The notes below the pieces were generated by a model. It saw nothing but the letters and a program-made list of their open reading frames with translations. It was not told the DNA's origin and did not search any database. Positions 1 through 8,041 of a DNA stretch of 64,000 nucleotides are shown here, piece by piece (position 1 is the stretch's first letter; every line of letters begins with the position of its first letter). Origin of the DNA: Eubacteriales bacterium (lineage in GTDB: Bacteria; Bacillota; Clostridia; Oscillospirales; Oscillospiraceae); contig JAUNPV010000002.1 in assembly GCA_030536515.1 (NCBI GenBank), positions 1 through 64,000 of the forward strand. The letters run 5' to 3'. A program made the position numbers and the translations under genes.

Positions 1-212
1 TCGTTCGTTATGGGACTGTCTTTTGGAATCATGTCGCTAACTTAGTGACATTGGGGAAAAGCCCAGCAACGGGAAGTTCATCTCTAAAGTTGCAGAGATG
101 CTACAATTATGGCTGGCAAGCGTGAAAGCACCGGAAGAAGTAAAACTGTAATAAAAACTGTAATGGAAAACAAAAAACATATACGCTCCAACATTTTTGG
201 GACAAATAAAAA

Positions 213-239
213 CGGGTTCGAATCCCGACACTCCGACCA
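213..239 (+). other. tRNA-Pro-like 3' tail (T arm, acceptor, CCA) without the body
   Basis: The bases show a T stem-loop (CGGGTTCGAATCCCG), an acceptor strand CACTCCG, a discriminator A and an encoded CCA. A matching 5' acceptor CGGAGTG, D arm and anticodon arm are missing upstream. CACTCCGACCA with an implied C1-G72 pair is characteristic of bacterial tRNA-Pro. A bare tRNA 3' tail is what remains at the far end of an element that integrated into a tRNA gene, so this may be an attachment-site copy; that last step is inference. Confidence 0.5.
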
Positions 240-280
240 ACAATAAAAGGCTGCCTGCGGGCAGCCTTTTATTGTTGGTC
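235..280. terminator. Long perfect palindrome/terminator after the tRNA tail
   Basis: Two 21-base arms pair perfectly around a TGCG loop, with an A-rich left flank and T-rich right arm. It works as a bidirectional terminator for the tRNA tail and for the minus-strand polyferredoxin operon. The symmetry continues imperfectly outwards: TTCGAATCCCG occurs on both sides, so a second, inverted T-arm-like sequence lies at about 281-300. Confidence 0.7.
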
Positions 281-328
281 ATTTGTGCCGGGATTCGAAA
301 GACCGGCCCGAACAAAGTGAGAACCGCT

Positions 329-1219
329 CTATTGCTTTTTCTGCACAGAAGTTTTTTCGTTTTGCACCTTGTTCCGAAAGCCGAGATGGATTGCATCCTT
401 GGGGCACGCTTTGGCACAATCTCCGCAGCGGATGCACTCGGCGCTGTTGGGTGTTTTCAATGGGTCAACGCCCATTTTGCATACCTTCGAGCAGGCTCCG
501 CAGTTCACGCATTTTTCTTTATCCACCCGCAAACGATAGAAAGAAGCCCGGTTCAATAAAGCGTAGGCAGCTCCCAGCGGGCAGACATATTTGCAGAATG
601 GCCGATAAATGAGGATTGCTGCCAACAATGTGACCAGCAGGATTGCCACTTTCCAGCGGAACAGAAAACCGACCATGGACTGCAAGCCCGGATTTTTGAA
701 AACCAGCGGAATGCCGCCGAGCAAGGTGCCGGAGGGACAGATATATTTGCAAAAGGCCGGGCCGCCCTGTCCAACGATGTCCACCACAAACAGGGGCATC
801 AGGATTACAAAAACCAGCAAAATCATGTATTTGAGATGCCGCAGTATCCGCTCCCCTGGGAAACGGTTGATTTTTTTTAAGAACGGGATTTTGTGGCATA
901 CATCCTGCACCAGCCCAAAGGGGCACAGCCAGCCGCAGACAAACCGCCCCAGCAAAGCGCCAATCACCATCAAAAAGCCGCCCACATAAAGACTGACGCT
1001 GAACTTCCAGCTTCCCATGACGGCTTGCAGAGAGCCAATCGGGCAGGCCCCCACCGCACCGGGGCAGGAATAGCAGTTCAATCCGGGAAAGCAGATATGC
1101 TTCAGCGGGCCCGTGTAGATTTTTCCTTCGGCAAAGCCCACGGCGTAGCAGTTACTCAAAAATGTCCACGCAGCTTGGACGCAGGTGCGTAAATGACGAA
1201 ATCCTTTTTTCTTACCCAA
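329..1219 (-). CDS. Membrane polyferredoxin, NapH/YccM-like 4Fe-4S protein
   Basis: Integral membrane iron-sulphur protein that probably relays electrons across or along the membrane. The N-terminal part has a Cys-rich segment (CPGAVGACPIG), several hydrophobic helices follow, with CGWLCPFG and CKYVCPLG motifs between them, and the C-terminus has two classic 4Fe-4S motifs (CVNCGACSKVC and CIRCGDCAKAC). I prefer a TTG start at 1219, which overlaps the stop of the upstream 48-codon gene and has GGAG ten bases before it; an ATG at 1258 is the alternative. It is the last gene of the lipoprotein, CD1871A-like, polyferredoxin operon, which suggests electron supply to the thiol redox protein. The partner is inferred. 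Confidence 0.88.
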   Translation of the reverse strand: MGKKKGFRHLRTCVQAAWTFLSNCYAVGFAEGKIYTGPLKHICFPGLNCYSCPGAVGACPIGSLQAVMGSWKFSVSLYVGGFLMVIGALLGRFVCGWLCPFGLVQDVCHKIPFLKKINRFPGERILRHLKYMILLVFVILMPLFVVDIVGQGGPAFCKYICPSGTLLGGIPLVFKNPGLQSMVGFLFRWKVAILLVTLLAAILIYRPFCKYVCPLGAAYALLNRASFYRLRVDKEKCVNCGACSKVCKMGVDPLKTPNSAECIRCGDCAKACPKDAIHLGFRNKVQNEKTSVQKKQ

Positions 1220-1358
1220 TGCCGATACACTCCAAACAGATGTTGATTGCTTTTTCAAACATGGTTGTTACCTCGCCTCTGTATGCGCCTAAGCACATAC
1301 AAAGCACCCCGGCTGCCAGGAGTACCAGAGGAAGAAGCGTTTCTGTTCTCTTTCTCAT
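1212..1358 (-). CDS. CD1871A-like CXXC small membrane protein (48 aa)
   Basis: A 48-residue product: basic N-terminus, one hydrophobic helix with Cys20 and Cys22, and a conserved-looking C-terminal CLEC motif (Cys41-Cys44). It matches what I recall of the CD1871A family of CXXC-motif peptides. The ATG overlaps the stop of the thioredoxin-like gene (ATGA), and its own stop overlaps the preferred start of the polyferredoxin, so the three are translationally coupled. The function is unknown; a small thiol carrier or an adaptor between lipoprotein and polyferredoxin is a reasonable guess. It is too short for usual ORF cut-offs. Confidence 0.75.
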   Translation of the reverse strand: MRKRTETLLPLVLLAAGVLCMCLGAYRGEVTTMFEKAINICLECIGIG

Positions 1359-2545
1359 TTCGCTGCCTCCGCCATGCGTTCTTCAATCAGCGCCATCCAC
1401 TCGTCCTTTGAATGAGAGCCGAGAACCGGCTCGCCGATGACAGTTCCTTTTTCGTCCACAAACCAGGTGGTCGGATAGCCGAGGATGCCCTGAAGCAGCC
1501 CGTCTTTCAGTGAATCGTCGGGAATCAGCGTGGGGAACGTAACACCTGTGCGCTCCTGAATCCGCTGAGCCAGCTCCAGCAGTTCCTCGTTCACGCCATC
1601 TCTGGCATCGTAGGTGTCGCAGACAATGCTGATGACCTGTGCATCACTGTTTTCCAGCTCCTTGGAAAGCGCCTCCAAATCGGGCATTTCCTCGATGCAG
1701 GCACCGCACCAGGTTGTCCAGGCGTTAATCATGGTCAGTTTTTTGTTGGAGAAAATCCCCTGGTCGATGGTTTCTCCCTCCAATGTTTCGGTGGAAAAGT
1801 CGCCCACATGGGAAATTTCAATTACCTCCGGCGTGGTGATTCCAAAATAGGAATCATCTACGGGTCGGGGGTCGAAAATCACAAGTCCTTCCTTCAATCC
1901 ATCCAGGGCGGCAAAGAGGTCCTTTTCCTCCTGAGAAGCATCGTCGGAAACGGGATTGCTGCTCAGATAGAACAGGTACTCGCCGCTTTCCGTCAGCAGT
2001 TCATGTTCAGCATAGCCGGTTTCGCGGAGAAGCTCCTCCCGGAAGTCTGCTTTTCGATACATCCCCAGGCGGGCCATCGGATGGGTGTCCTTCACCCATA
2101 CCTGGAACTCATCGTAGGACATGAGGTCCTTCATGCCTGCGTGAGGCGTCTGACTCTGCATCTGCTGGGGGACATACAGAAACTCGATGCCGCCGCTGTG
2201 CAGGAGGGTGTGCTCCGGTGTGGGCCGCCAGTCCATGGGAATCACAGCGGAATCCTTCAAATCCGTGTACTCTACATCTTCAAAGGGTGTCATGAAAACA
2301 AGGTTGTCCAGAACGGCGTTTCGCAGCGCCTCCGGATAGCGGATGGTAACGCCCAGATAGGGAAAGGTGTTCTCCACCGCCGGCTCCATGTTGACGGGCG
2401 AGCCCACGGAAGCCGCCATCATCTCCCCCTCCGCAGGGGCATCAGCGCCGCTTTGGGAACCGCCGGTATTGCCGGGCGCAGAACAGGCGGCCAAACTGAG
2501 CAGCATTGTGGCAGCCAAAATCAGGGTAACTATTTTTCGTTTCAT
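1355..2545 (-). CDS. TlpA-family thioredoxin-like lipoprotein
   Basis: Extracytoplasmic thiol-disulphide oxidoreductase anchored by lipid. Residues 1-21 form a signal peptide ending in the lipobox LAAC (Cys21). A Gly/Ser linker follows, then an N-terminal domain of about 220 residues that I do not recognise, then a C-terminal TlpA/redoxin domain with the active site TWCGAC near residue 280 and the cis-Pro segment YPTTWF. At 396 residues it is about twice the length of a simple TlpA. A strong AGGAGG precedes the ATG. Expression is probably driven by the promoter at 2606-2640, which shares an operator with the adjacent two-component system. Confidence 0.88.
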   Translation of the reverse strand: MKRKIVTLILAATMLLSLAACSAPGNTGGSQSGADAPAEGEMMAASVGSPVNMEPAVENTFPYLGVTIRYPEALRNAVLDNLVFMTPFEDVEYTDLKDSAVIPMDWRPTPEHTLLHSGGIEFLYVPQQMQSQTPHAGMKDLMSYDEFQVWVKDTHPMARLGMYRKADFREELLRETGYAEHELLTESGEYLFYLSSNPVSDDASQEEKDLFAALDGLKEGLVIFDPRPVDDSYFGITTPEVIEISHVGDFSTETLEGETIDQGIFSNKKLTMINAWTTWCGACIEEMPDLEALSKELENSDAQVISIVCDTYDARDGVNEELLELAQRIQERTGVTFPTLIPDDSLKDGLLQGILGYPTTWFVDEKGTVIGEPVLGSHSKDEWMALIEERMAEAAK

Positions 2546-2605
2546 AGATTTGCCTCCTTGGTCAATGAAAAGTTCTATTTTCCGGCATTGCCGGTTGACA
2601 GGGAC

Positions 2606-2640
2606 ATCATAGCAAATCCAATGTTAGATTTTTGTTAGGG
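2606..2640 (-). promoter_or_regulatory. Promoter/operator of the redox operon
   Basis: Reading the minus strand, two CTAAC half-sites lie 11 bases apart and are followed, 11 bases later, by a TATGAT -10 box. The same arrangement with the same spacing occurs before the response-regulator gene (4668-4702). Eleven-base direct repeats overlapping the -35 region are the usual binding layout for OmpR-type regulators, so the adjacent regulator probably activates both promoters. Confidence 0.65.
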
Positions 2641-2800
2641 AACCGCTGATTCAATCGGCAAGAGCTGGCAGCGAGGGATTTTGGCCTGGATGAAGGGATG
2701 AAAAGTGGTGGAATACTGGATGTATTTCCCACTTTTCATCCTGCACAGCCGGGGCAAAAGACCCGCTGTCCAGCCGCAGACGATTGATTCAGAGGTTCCC
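2638..2800. mobile_element. MITE-like element, 163 bp, flanked by TA
   Basis: Terminal inverted repeats of 20 bases (GGGAACCGCTGATTCAATCG on the left, GGGAACCTCTGAATCAATCG as the complement of the right end) match at 18 positions. TA dinucleotides flank both ends (2636-2637 and 2801-2802), as expected for a TA target duplication of the IS630/mariner type. An internal stem (GGATGAAAAGTGG with its complement) adds structure. No coding capacity is present. It abuts the operator of the redox operon, and its terminal GGG completes the last bases of that operator. Confidence 0.65.
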
Positions 2801-2811
2801 TAGGACAGAAA

Positions 2812-2841
2812 ACAGGAGGCGAGAAAAAACTCGCCTCCTGT
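2812..2841 (-). terminator. Terminator of the two-component operon
   Basis: A 12-bp perfect stem (ACAGGAGGCGAG and complement) around a six-base loop, followed on the minus strand by a T-rich run, lies eight bases after the sensor kinase stop. It separates the regulator-kinase unit from the lipoprotein operon, which therefore needs its own promoter. Confidence 0.8.
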
Positions 2842-2848
2842 TCGCATA

Positions 2849-3967
2849 TTATACCGGAAGTGTCACCACGAAAGAAGTCCCGGTTGTACCGTCACTTTGG
2901 GCAGTGATACTGCCGCCCTCCGCCTCAACCATGGTCTTTACCAGCGACAGTCCCAATCCGGAACCGCCCATTTCCCGGGAACGGGATTTATCCACCCGGT
3001 AGAAGGCATCAAAAATATAGGGCAGATGCTCCGGGGAAATTCCCGGCCCGTCATCCTGCACCAAAACGGACACCCGGTTTCCCTGCCTTGCCGCATGAAT
3101 CCAGATATGTCCGCCGTCATGGCCGTATTTGCAGGCATTTTCCATCAGATTGAAAAATATCCGATACAGAAAGGCTGGGTTTCCCGTGACGGTCAGCTCG
3201 CCGCACTCTGCCGTGCAGGTGATGCGGCGGGACTCCAGCTGAAACACAAGCTCATCCTGGATTGCCTCAAACAAAGGCTCCAGCATGACTTCTTCCCGGT
3301 CATGTCTGGCAGTATCGCTGGCGGAAGCCAGCAGGAGCAGGTCATCCACAATCCGGGACAGCCGGTCAACGCTGTGCAGCGTTTTTTCTGCATGGTCCTG
3401 ATAGTCTGTCAGGCTGGCAGACCGGTCCGCCTTTAACACCTGCACCCCTGTTTTCAGGGTAGCTAAGGGCGTTTTCAGCTCATGGGCGGCGTTGGCGGTA
3501 AATCGCTTCTGCCGCAGGAAAGCATCGTCCAGGCGGTGGAGCATCCTGTTAAAGTTCGCAGTCAGAATTCCAACCTCATCCTGGGCGGCGGCTGTGGGCA
3601 GGGGATGGGAGAGGTTCTTTTCATTGACTGCTTCCACTGCATTTGTCAGCTCCCGCAGCGGACGAAGGGCCTTCCCGGCCAGAAGATAGGCCGCCGTTGT
3701 CCCCGCAGCGGTGACAACCACGCAGAACAAAATGCTGGAAAGGCTGAATTGCTGCTTCGCCAGCTGGGCGGGGGTGGATTCCACCCCCGCAACCACCATG
3801 CTCGTCGGCGGCGCCGTTGCCTCCACCGTTTTCATAGGCAGCTCAAGGAGGGGGACAAAGGCACGGTCCGCATTGACAATGGAGGCGGCAGTCAGGGCGA
3901 TGGAGCAGGCGGCCAGCACCAGCGCCGTCAGCAGGGTGATTCTCCATTGGAGCGTCAGTCTTTTCAT
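2849..3967 (-). CDS. Sensor histidine kinase of the redox module
   Basis: Membrane sensor of a two-component system. Two transmembrane helices (about residues 8-30 and 77-98) enclose a short extracellular loop; a HAMP segment follows, then the phosphoacceptor motif AHELKTPLATL near residue 162, and an HATPase domain with N, G1 (DDGPGI) and G2 (GGSGLGL) boxes. The start overlaps the regulator stop (ATGA). The ligand is unknown; its position beside thiol-redox genes suggests that it senses envelope redox state or an oxidant, but no Cys pair in the loop supports this directly. Confidence 0.92.
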   Translation of the reverse strand: MKRLTLQWRITLLTALVLAACSIALTAASIVNADRAFVPLLELPMKTVEATAPPTSMVVAGVESTPAQLAKQQFSLSSILFCVVVTAAGTTAAYLLAGKALRPLRELTNAVEAVNEKNLSHPLPTAAAQDEVGILTANFNRMLHRLDDAFLRQKRFTANAAHELKTPLATLKTGVQVLKADRSASLTDYQDHAEKTLHSVDRLSRIVDDLLLLASASDTARHDREEVMLEPLFEAIQDELVFQLESRRITCTAECGELTVTGNPAFLYRIFFNLMENACKYGHDGGHIWIHAARQGNRVSVLVQDDGPGISPEHLPYIFDAFYRVDKSRSREMGGSGLGLSLVKTMVEAEGGSITAQSDGTTGTSFVVTLPV

Positions 3968-4638
3968 AGATTGTCCTCCATCCGATACCCCTGCCCGCGA
4001 ACCGTTTTGATGCAGTCCAGGTTCGAGGCGGTAAACAGCTTCTTTTTCAGACTGTGGATGTGGTAGCGGAAGGTGTTGGAAAAGGGGTCAAACTCGTTGT
4101 TCCACACGTGCTCCGTCACTTCCTCGGCACTGACCACTTGATTTTTATGGAGCATCAGATATTCCAGAATCCCGTATTCCTTCCGGGTGAGACTGATTTC
4201 CGTGCCATTATACGATACCTGCTTTGTCTTGGTATCCAGGCGGAGCCGCCCCAACGAAACGGCAGTGGGCACCTGAGAAAATTCGCGCCGCAGCAGATTG
4301 CGGATGCGTGCCTCCAGCTCCCCAAAGTCAAAGGGCTTTACCAAATAATCGTTGGCTCCCTCGTCCAGGCCAAGGATACGGTCATCCACGCTGCTCCGGG
4401 CAGAGAGAATCAGTATTTTGATATCCGCATCCCTTTGGCGAATCTCCCGCAGAACATCCAAGCCGTCCTTTTTGGGAAGGTTCAAGTCCAGCACAATCAA
4501 ATCGTAATCGTTGACCACATATTCATAAAGCGCTTCCTCACCGTCATAGACCGCATCCACCGCATAACCGCTGTTTTGCAGCCCTTTGGCGATATACCCG
4601 GAAAGCATTTTTTCATCTTCTGCAAGCAGGATTCTCAT
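3964..4638 (-). CDS. OmpR-family response regulator of the redox module
   Basis: Cytoplasmic transcription factor of 224 residues: an N-terminal receiver domain with the acidic pair, phosphoacceptor Asp in VLDLNLPKKDG and conserved Lys in VKPFDF, then a C-terminal winged-helix domain. The start has TAGGAGGG upstream. The gene heads the operon with its kinase. Identical direct repeats before this gene and before the lipoprotein operon suggest autoregulation and control of the redox genes. Confidence 0.93.
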   Translation of the reverse strand: MRILLAEDEKMLSGYIAKGLQNSGYAVDAVYDGEEALYEYVVNDYDLIVLDLNLPKKDGLDVLREIRQRDADIKILILSARSSVDDRILGLDEGANDYLVKPFDFGELEARIRNLLRREFSQVPTAVSLGRLRLDTKTKQVSYNGTEISLTRKEYGILEYLMLHKNQVVSAEEVTEHVWNNEFDPFSNTFRYHIHSLKKKLFTASNLDCIKTVRGQGYRMEDNL

Positions 4639-4667
4639 AGCCTATCCCTCCTATGCTTTTTGATGCC

Positions 4668-4702
4668 ATCATAGCAGACGCTATGTTAGATTTTCGTTAG
4701 GG
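4668..4702 (-). promoter_or_regulatory. Autoregulatory promoter/operator of the response regulator
   Basis: On the minus strand, CTAAC-N6-CTAAC is followed by an 11-base gap and TATGAT. Apart from the gap sequence it is nearly identical to the site at 2606-2640, including the GCTATGATG around the -10 box. The -35 region is covered by the repeats and has no good TTGACA match, which fits an activator-dependent promoter. Confidence 0.65.
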
Positions 4703-5145
4703 ATAGCTATATTCTAATCTGCATATGAAGAAGAATCAAGTCACAAAACAGCAAAGTTACTCGTTTATTTGAGTAAAACAAGACTTGGCAAGCAGGGCGA
4801 AAGTATAGACACTCGCTATTTTTACTCCACGAAGGCCCGGAAAATGCTTGTTGGGGAGCCTTTCCAAACCCGGCGGACTTCGGGACTTATCGGCATAAAC
4901 TGCGATTACGCCTCCTTTCCCCACAAAGTTTTGTACCTTTTGTCTGTAAGCGGTCGTTTTTGCTTCCTGCGTTACCTAAAAACACAGGAAAAGCCGGGGA
5001 CCGTTTTTAACGGCACCCCGGACAATTCTTATAATCTGAAATGCCGACAGTACTTTGTGAAAATGATGCAGGGTGTGTAATTGTACTTCCCTCTCAGAGA
5101 CTTCTCCTGGGTTTGCCTTACGCCTACGTCCTTACAAGTAAAAGT
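4703..5145. other. Gene-free stretch between two accessory operons
   Basis: I see no convincing gene. A 103-codon frame on the plus strand (from a TTG at 4769) has no ribosome site and no family resemblance. It runs through a GC-rich hairpin at about 4995-5022 (CCGGGG, CCGTT and complements) that is followed on the minus strand by CTTTTCC and probably terminates the carrier gene at 5146. The rest is AT-rich and featureless. Confidence 0.45.
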
Positions 5146-6543
5146 TCAATAGCCAATTCCCACTGCAATCAGAAGCAGGACGACTTGGGCGATTACCATG
5201 ATTCCAAACAATGGAGCCATGAACCTGTACCATTTTGTAACGGGAATTTTCATAATTCCGCACATCATGCAAACCATCGTTGGCCAGAAAATGTTGGAAT
5301 AGCCGTCACCAAATTGAAATGCCAGCACGGACAATTGCCTTGACAAGCCTGTGACATCTGCCAGTGAAGACATTATGGGCATTGACACCATTGCTTGCCC
5401 AGGTCCACTTGGAATGAAAAAGTTCAGCAAATTCTGTACTACCAGCATCAAAATACCGCTTAGATATCCTGATGTACCTTCAAGAACAGAGGCCATGCCA
5501 TGGACGATGGTATCCGTAATGCAGCCAGCATCCATAATCCCACAGATTGCATTGCTGAGGCCAATGCAAAGAATGCTGAACATGGTCTCGGCACCAATTT
5601 CCACAAAACTTTCTGCAATTCTGTTTGCACTCCATCCGAAAATGATACCAGCCAAAATAGCAGCAGCAAGGAAAATGGCTGTTATTTCTGCAATGTACCA
5701 GCCAAACAGGATGGCGCCTGCTACAATACTCACCATGACGATGCAAAACAGGACCAAACACAGGGTCTGGCGTGCTGTCAGGCTTGCATCTGCGGAATTG
5801 GTTTCTTGCTTTCGCTTGGATACAGCACCTTCCACGTACAGCAGGCTCTTTGCTGGATCCTTTTTGATTTTATCTGCGTAGCGCATAACATAGAGTATCA
5901 GAATTGTCATAAATACAATCCAGCAGATCAATCGAAAACCCAGCCCGGAATAAAGGGGAACGTCGGCAATGGACTGCGCAACACCAAGGGTAAACGGGTT
6001 AAATGTAGCAGAAGCGAAGCCGGTAAAAACGGCCAGATATACAATAGCACCTCCGACAATTTGATCATATCCCAATGCTACAGCCAGAGCAATGCAAACC
6101 GGGAACAAACCAAATGTTTCCTCAGCAAGACCGGCAACAGAGCCCATTAACCCAAATGTGACCATAATAATGGGCAGAAGCAGACGAACACGACTGCGAA
6201 GTTTACGAATCAAAATCAGAATGACAGTGTCAAACACCCCATTGCGGACCATTATTCCGATGAAGCAGTAGGCAAACAGAATACAGAAGATAATATCCGC
6301 ACTGCCTACAAATGCGGCGACAACACATTGAAACATTTTTACAGGACTGACCGGAGATGATGCCGTATAGTGAAAACTATCTGCAATCACTACTTCCTGT
6401 CCCATTTTGTTTTCCACTCTGTCGTACGTGCCCGCAGGAACAATATAGGTCAATACCATGGCAATGATGATAAATGCAAAAATAAACACAAAGGAATTTG
6501 GCGGGTCTACTGTCCATTTCTGAATAAGACTTTGTTTTTTCAT
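5146..6543 (-). CDS. YfcC-family anaerobic carrier (DcuC/ArcD-like)
   Basis: Polytopic inner-membrane carrier of about 465 residues with some twelve hydrophobic helices, belonging to the YfcC/DcuC superfamily whose members move dicarboxylates, basic amino acids or short peptides. Family hallmarks visible are the N-terminal PPNSFVFIFAFI..YIVPAGTY segment and the late FIPSGPGQAMVSMPIM motif. I choose the ATG at 6543 because GGAG lies seven bases before it; a TTG two codons upstream is less likely. The substrate cannot be read from the sequence. It lies downstream of the UroD-like gene on the same strand and may share its transcript. Confidence 0.85.
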   Translation of the reverse strand: MKKQSLIQKWTVDPPNSFVFIFAFIIIAMVLTYIVPAGTYDRVENKMGQEVVIADSFHYTASSPVSPVKMFQCVVAAFVGSADIIFCILFAYCFIGIMVRNGVFDTVILILIRKLRSRVRLLLPIIMVTFGLMGSVAGLAEETFGLFPVCIALAVALGYDQIVGGAIVYLAVFTGFASATFNPFTLGVAQSIADVPLYSGLGFRLICWIVFMTILILYVMRYADKIKKDPAKSLLYVEGAVSKRKQETNSADASLTARQTLCLVLFCIVMVSIVAGAILFGWYIAEITAIFLAAAILAGIIFGWSANRIAESFVEIGAETMFSILCIGLSNAICGIMDAGCITDTIVHGMASVLEGTSGYLSGILMLVVQNLLNFFIPSGPGQAMVSMPIMSSLADVTGLSRQLSVLAFQFGDGYSNIFWPTMVCMMCGIMKIPVTKWYRFMAPLFGIMVIAQVVLLLIAVGIGY

Positions 6544-6629
6544 GTGCAAGCTCCTCTCATCCTATGGATAGCACCTTGGGCGCACCGCAGAGGTTACGGT
6601 GCGCCCCGTTATGGGTAGCTTTGATTTTA

Positions 6630-7709
6630 CTAGGCAAACCGCTCTCGGCTGAGGCAGTACATCAGAGGCCTGAACAGAGGGTGGTACTCTGGCTCAAAAA
6701 TCATGGGAATAGCAATTCCATTGACTGTATAGGTGTTTAGAAATTCCTCACAGACATTCAAGACTTCTTCCTCAGTAGCATCAATACTGGGAGGTGTGAT
6801 GGTGATTTCCAAACAAATTTCCCTGCCGTACTTTGCATAGATGGACTTAAAGTCGTTCATGGGTTGGCCGCCCCAGATGTCCACACCTGCTTCAATCATG
6901 GCGGGAACCAGTTTCTCGATGGAACCGCAGCTATGGAAGTTAAACAGCATACCGTTTTTATGTGCTGCATCCACGACCCGTTTGAGGTAAGGTGCAATTT
7001 TTTCCCGGCACATATCCAGGGAGAAGAAGGGAGATCGCTGGGAACCCCAGTCATCATGGAAGTAGAGAATGTCTGGATTGTAATACTTTTTGATCCGGGC
7101 AATCATATCCTCATACAGTGATGCCAGCTGGTCCATAAGCGCATGGAAATCATCTTCACAGTCTTCGTCAATCAGTGCCATTGCAGCCCCTTCGAAGTCC
7201 ATAAAGGAAATCAGACGTTCAAATAAGCCGTTCATAATCCAGACATCAGTGGCATAGGCATCGCCATACAAATCCTTGTTGGCTGCTGCACTGGCTTCCC
7301 AGTCCCATTCATCCAGATTCGGGAATTTTATGATGGATTTCCATTTGCTGATATCCTCCAGAAGTGGGACACCGGGACGAACCATAGATCCGCCAACCTG
7401 CTCTACATAAACCCATTCGATGCCAAACATATCCTTGCCGCCAGGACCTTCGGGAGGAAGACCGACATTATCAACACAAAATGCTCGGGCAATTGCGTCC
7501 GGGAATAAGGCAGGCGAGGTCATTATCTCATCTGTGTCAAAGGGGAGAAACACAGGCTTTTCTTTGCGTCCCCAGCGAAGAAAATTCTCCTTTGCGGTGA
7601 TGGGCGTGTTACGGATAGGACAGGGTCCCCAACTGCCGGGGGCGACCTTGAATTCGCCGATTTCCTTCAACTCGTTTTCATATTTGGAAAGAAGATTCTT
7701 AATATCCAT
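6630..7709 (-). CDS. Uroporphyrinogen-decarboxylase-like (MtaA/CmuA-type) protein
   Basis: A URO-D superfamily protein of 359 residues. The superfamily includes heme enzymes and zinc-dependent methyltransferases acting on corrinoid proteins. The HSCG motif near residue 265, with following KLVPAMIEAGVD, is typical of the methyltransferase-like branch, and no heme genes are nearby, so a role in demethylation or catabolism is more likely than heme synthesis. The ATG at 7709 has AGGAG nine bases upstream; longer readings lack this. Between two transporter genes and a PucR-type regulator, it probably acts on an imported compound. Confidence 0.8.
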   Translation of the reverse strand: MDIKNLLSKYENELKEIGEFKVAPGSWGPCPIRNTPITAKENFLRWGRKEKPVFLPFDTDEIMTSPALFPDAIARAFCVDNVGLPPEGPGGKDMFGIEWVYVEQVGGSMVRPGVPLLEDISKWKSIIKFPNLDEWDWEASAAANKDLYGDAYATDVWIMNGLFERLISFMDFEGAAMALIDEDCEDDFHALMDQLASLYEDMIARIKKYYNPDILYFHDDWGSQRSPFFSLDMCREKIAPYLKRVVDAAHKNGMLFNFHSCGSIEKLVPAMIEAGVDIWGGQPMNDFKSIYAKYGREICLEITITPPSIDATEEEVLNVCEEFLNTYTVNGIAIPMIFEPEYHPLFRPLMYCLSRERFA

Positions 7710-8041
7710 AGTATTCACTCCTGTATCATTAGTTTGGGTTGCTTCTTGTGTACGTTTGGCCGTAAAGGTATCATTCACGATTAACATTTTGGGCTTTCTC
7801 TGAAGCGGCAGCCCAGTTAAGGCTTTCGAAAGGCGGAACGTTTAGTTGATCTTCCCGATGCTCAATATTCTGAATCGCTGCGTTACTATCAAGAACTACG
7901 GATGTGCACCAGGCGCATCGGGGATGAATCGGAATGCGGTGCCTCAGGCATTATAAAGGATTCTTCCATCCAGCGGTGTCATGTTCTGAAGCCTGTCAGG
8001 GGAGTATCTCCCAGCAGAAGATATCACATCAAGGCAACTGG
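7710..8041. other. Gap with a possible regulator-gene remnant
   Basis: No intact gene is present. On the plus strand a frame of about 73 codons, from a stop near 7818 to TAA at 8042-8044, has protein-like composition (it includes SESLRYYQELRMCTRRIGDE) but no start codon with a ribosome site. It could be a decayed piece of a larger gene; I cannot name the family. The start-proximal part (7710-7800) is the leader of the UroD-like gene. Confidence 0.3.

Larger units (their letters stand above)
1..328. other. Left edge: gene-free region with tRNA remnant
   Basis: No convincing gene is visible. A frame open from the window edge ends at a TGA at 123-125 and could be the tail of a gene lying to the left, but its 40 codons resemble nothing I recognise. 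A small hairpin sits at 82-102. The notable content is the tRNA 3' tail at 213-239 and the palindrome at 235-280. The base composition is AT-rich, unlike most of the window. Confidence 0.5.

Noticed and set aside
37..417. 126-codon minus-strand gene over the tRNA tail
   Set aside because: It crosses the tRNA tail and terminator palindrome; the GFEP segment is a typical translation of a tRNA T arm.
4769..5080. 103-codon plus-strand gene
   Set aside because: TTG start without ribosome site, no family resemblance, and it runs through a likely terminator hairpin.
6630..7709. Heme-pathway uroporphyrinogen decarboxylase (hemE)
   Set aside because: Sequence features point to the methyltransferase-like branch, and no heme genes are linked.
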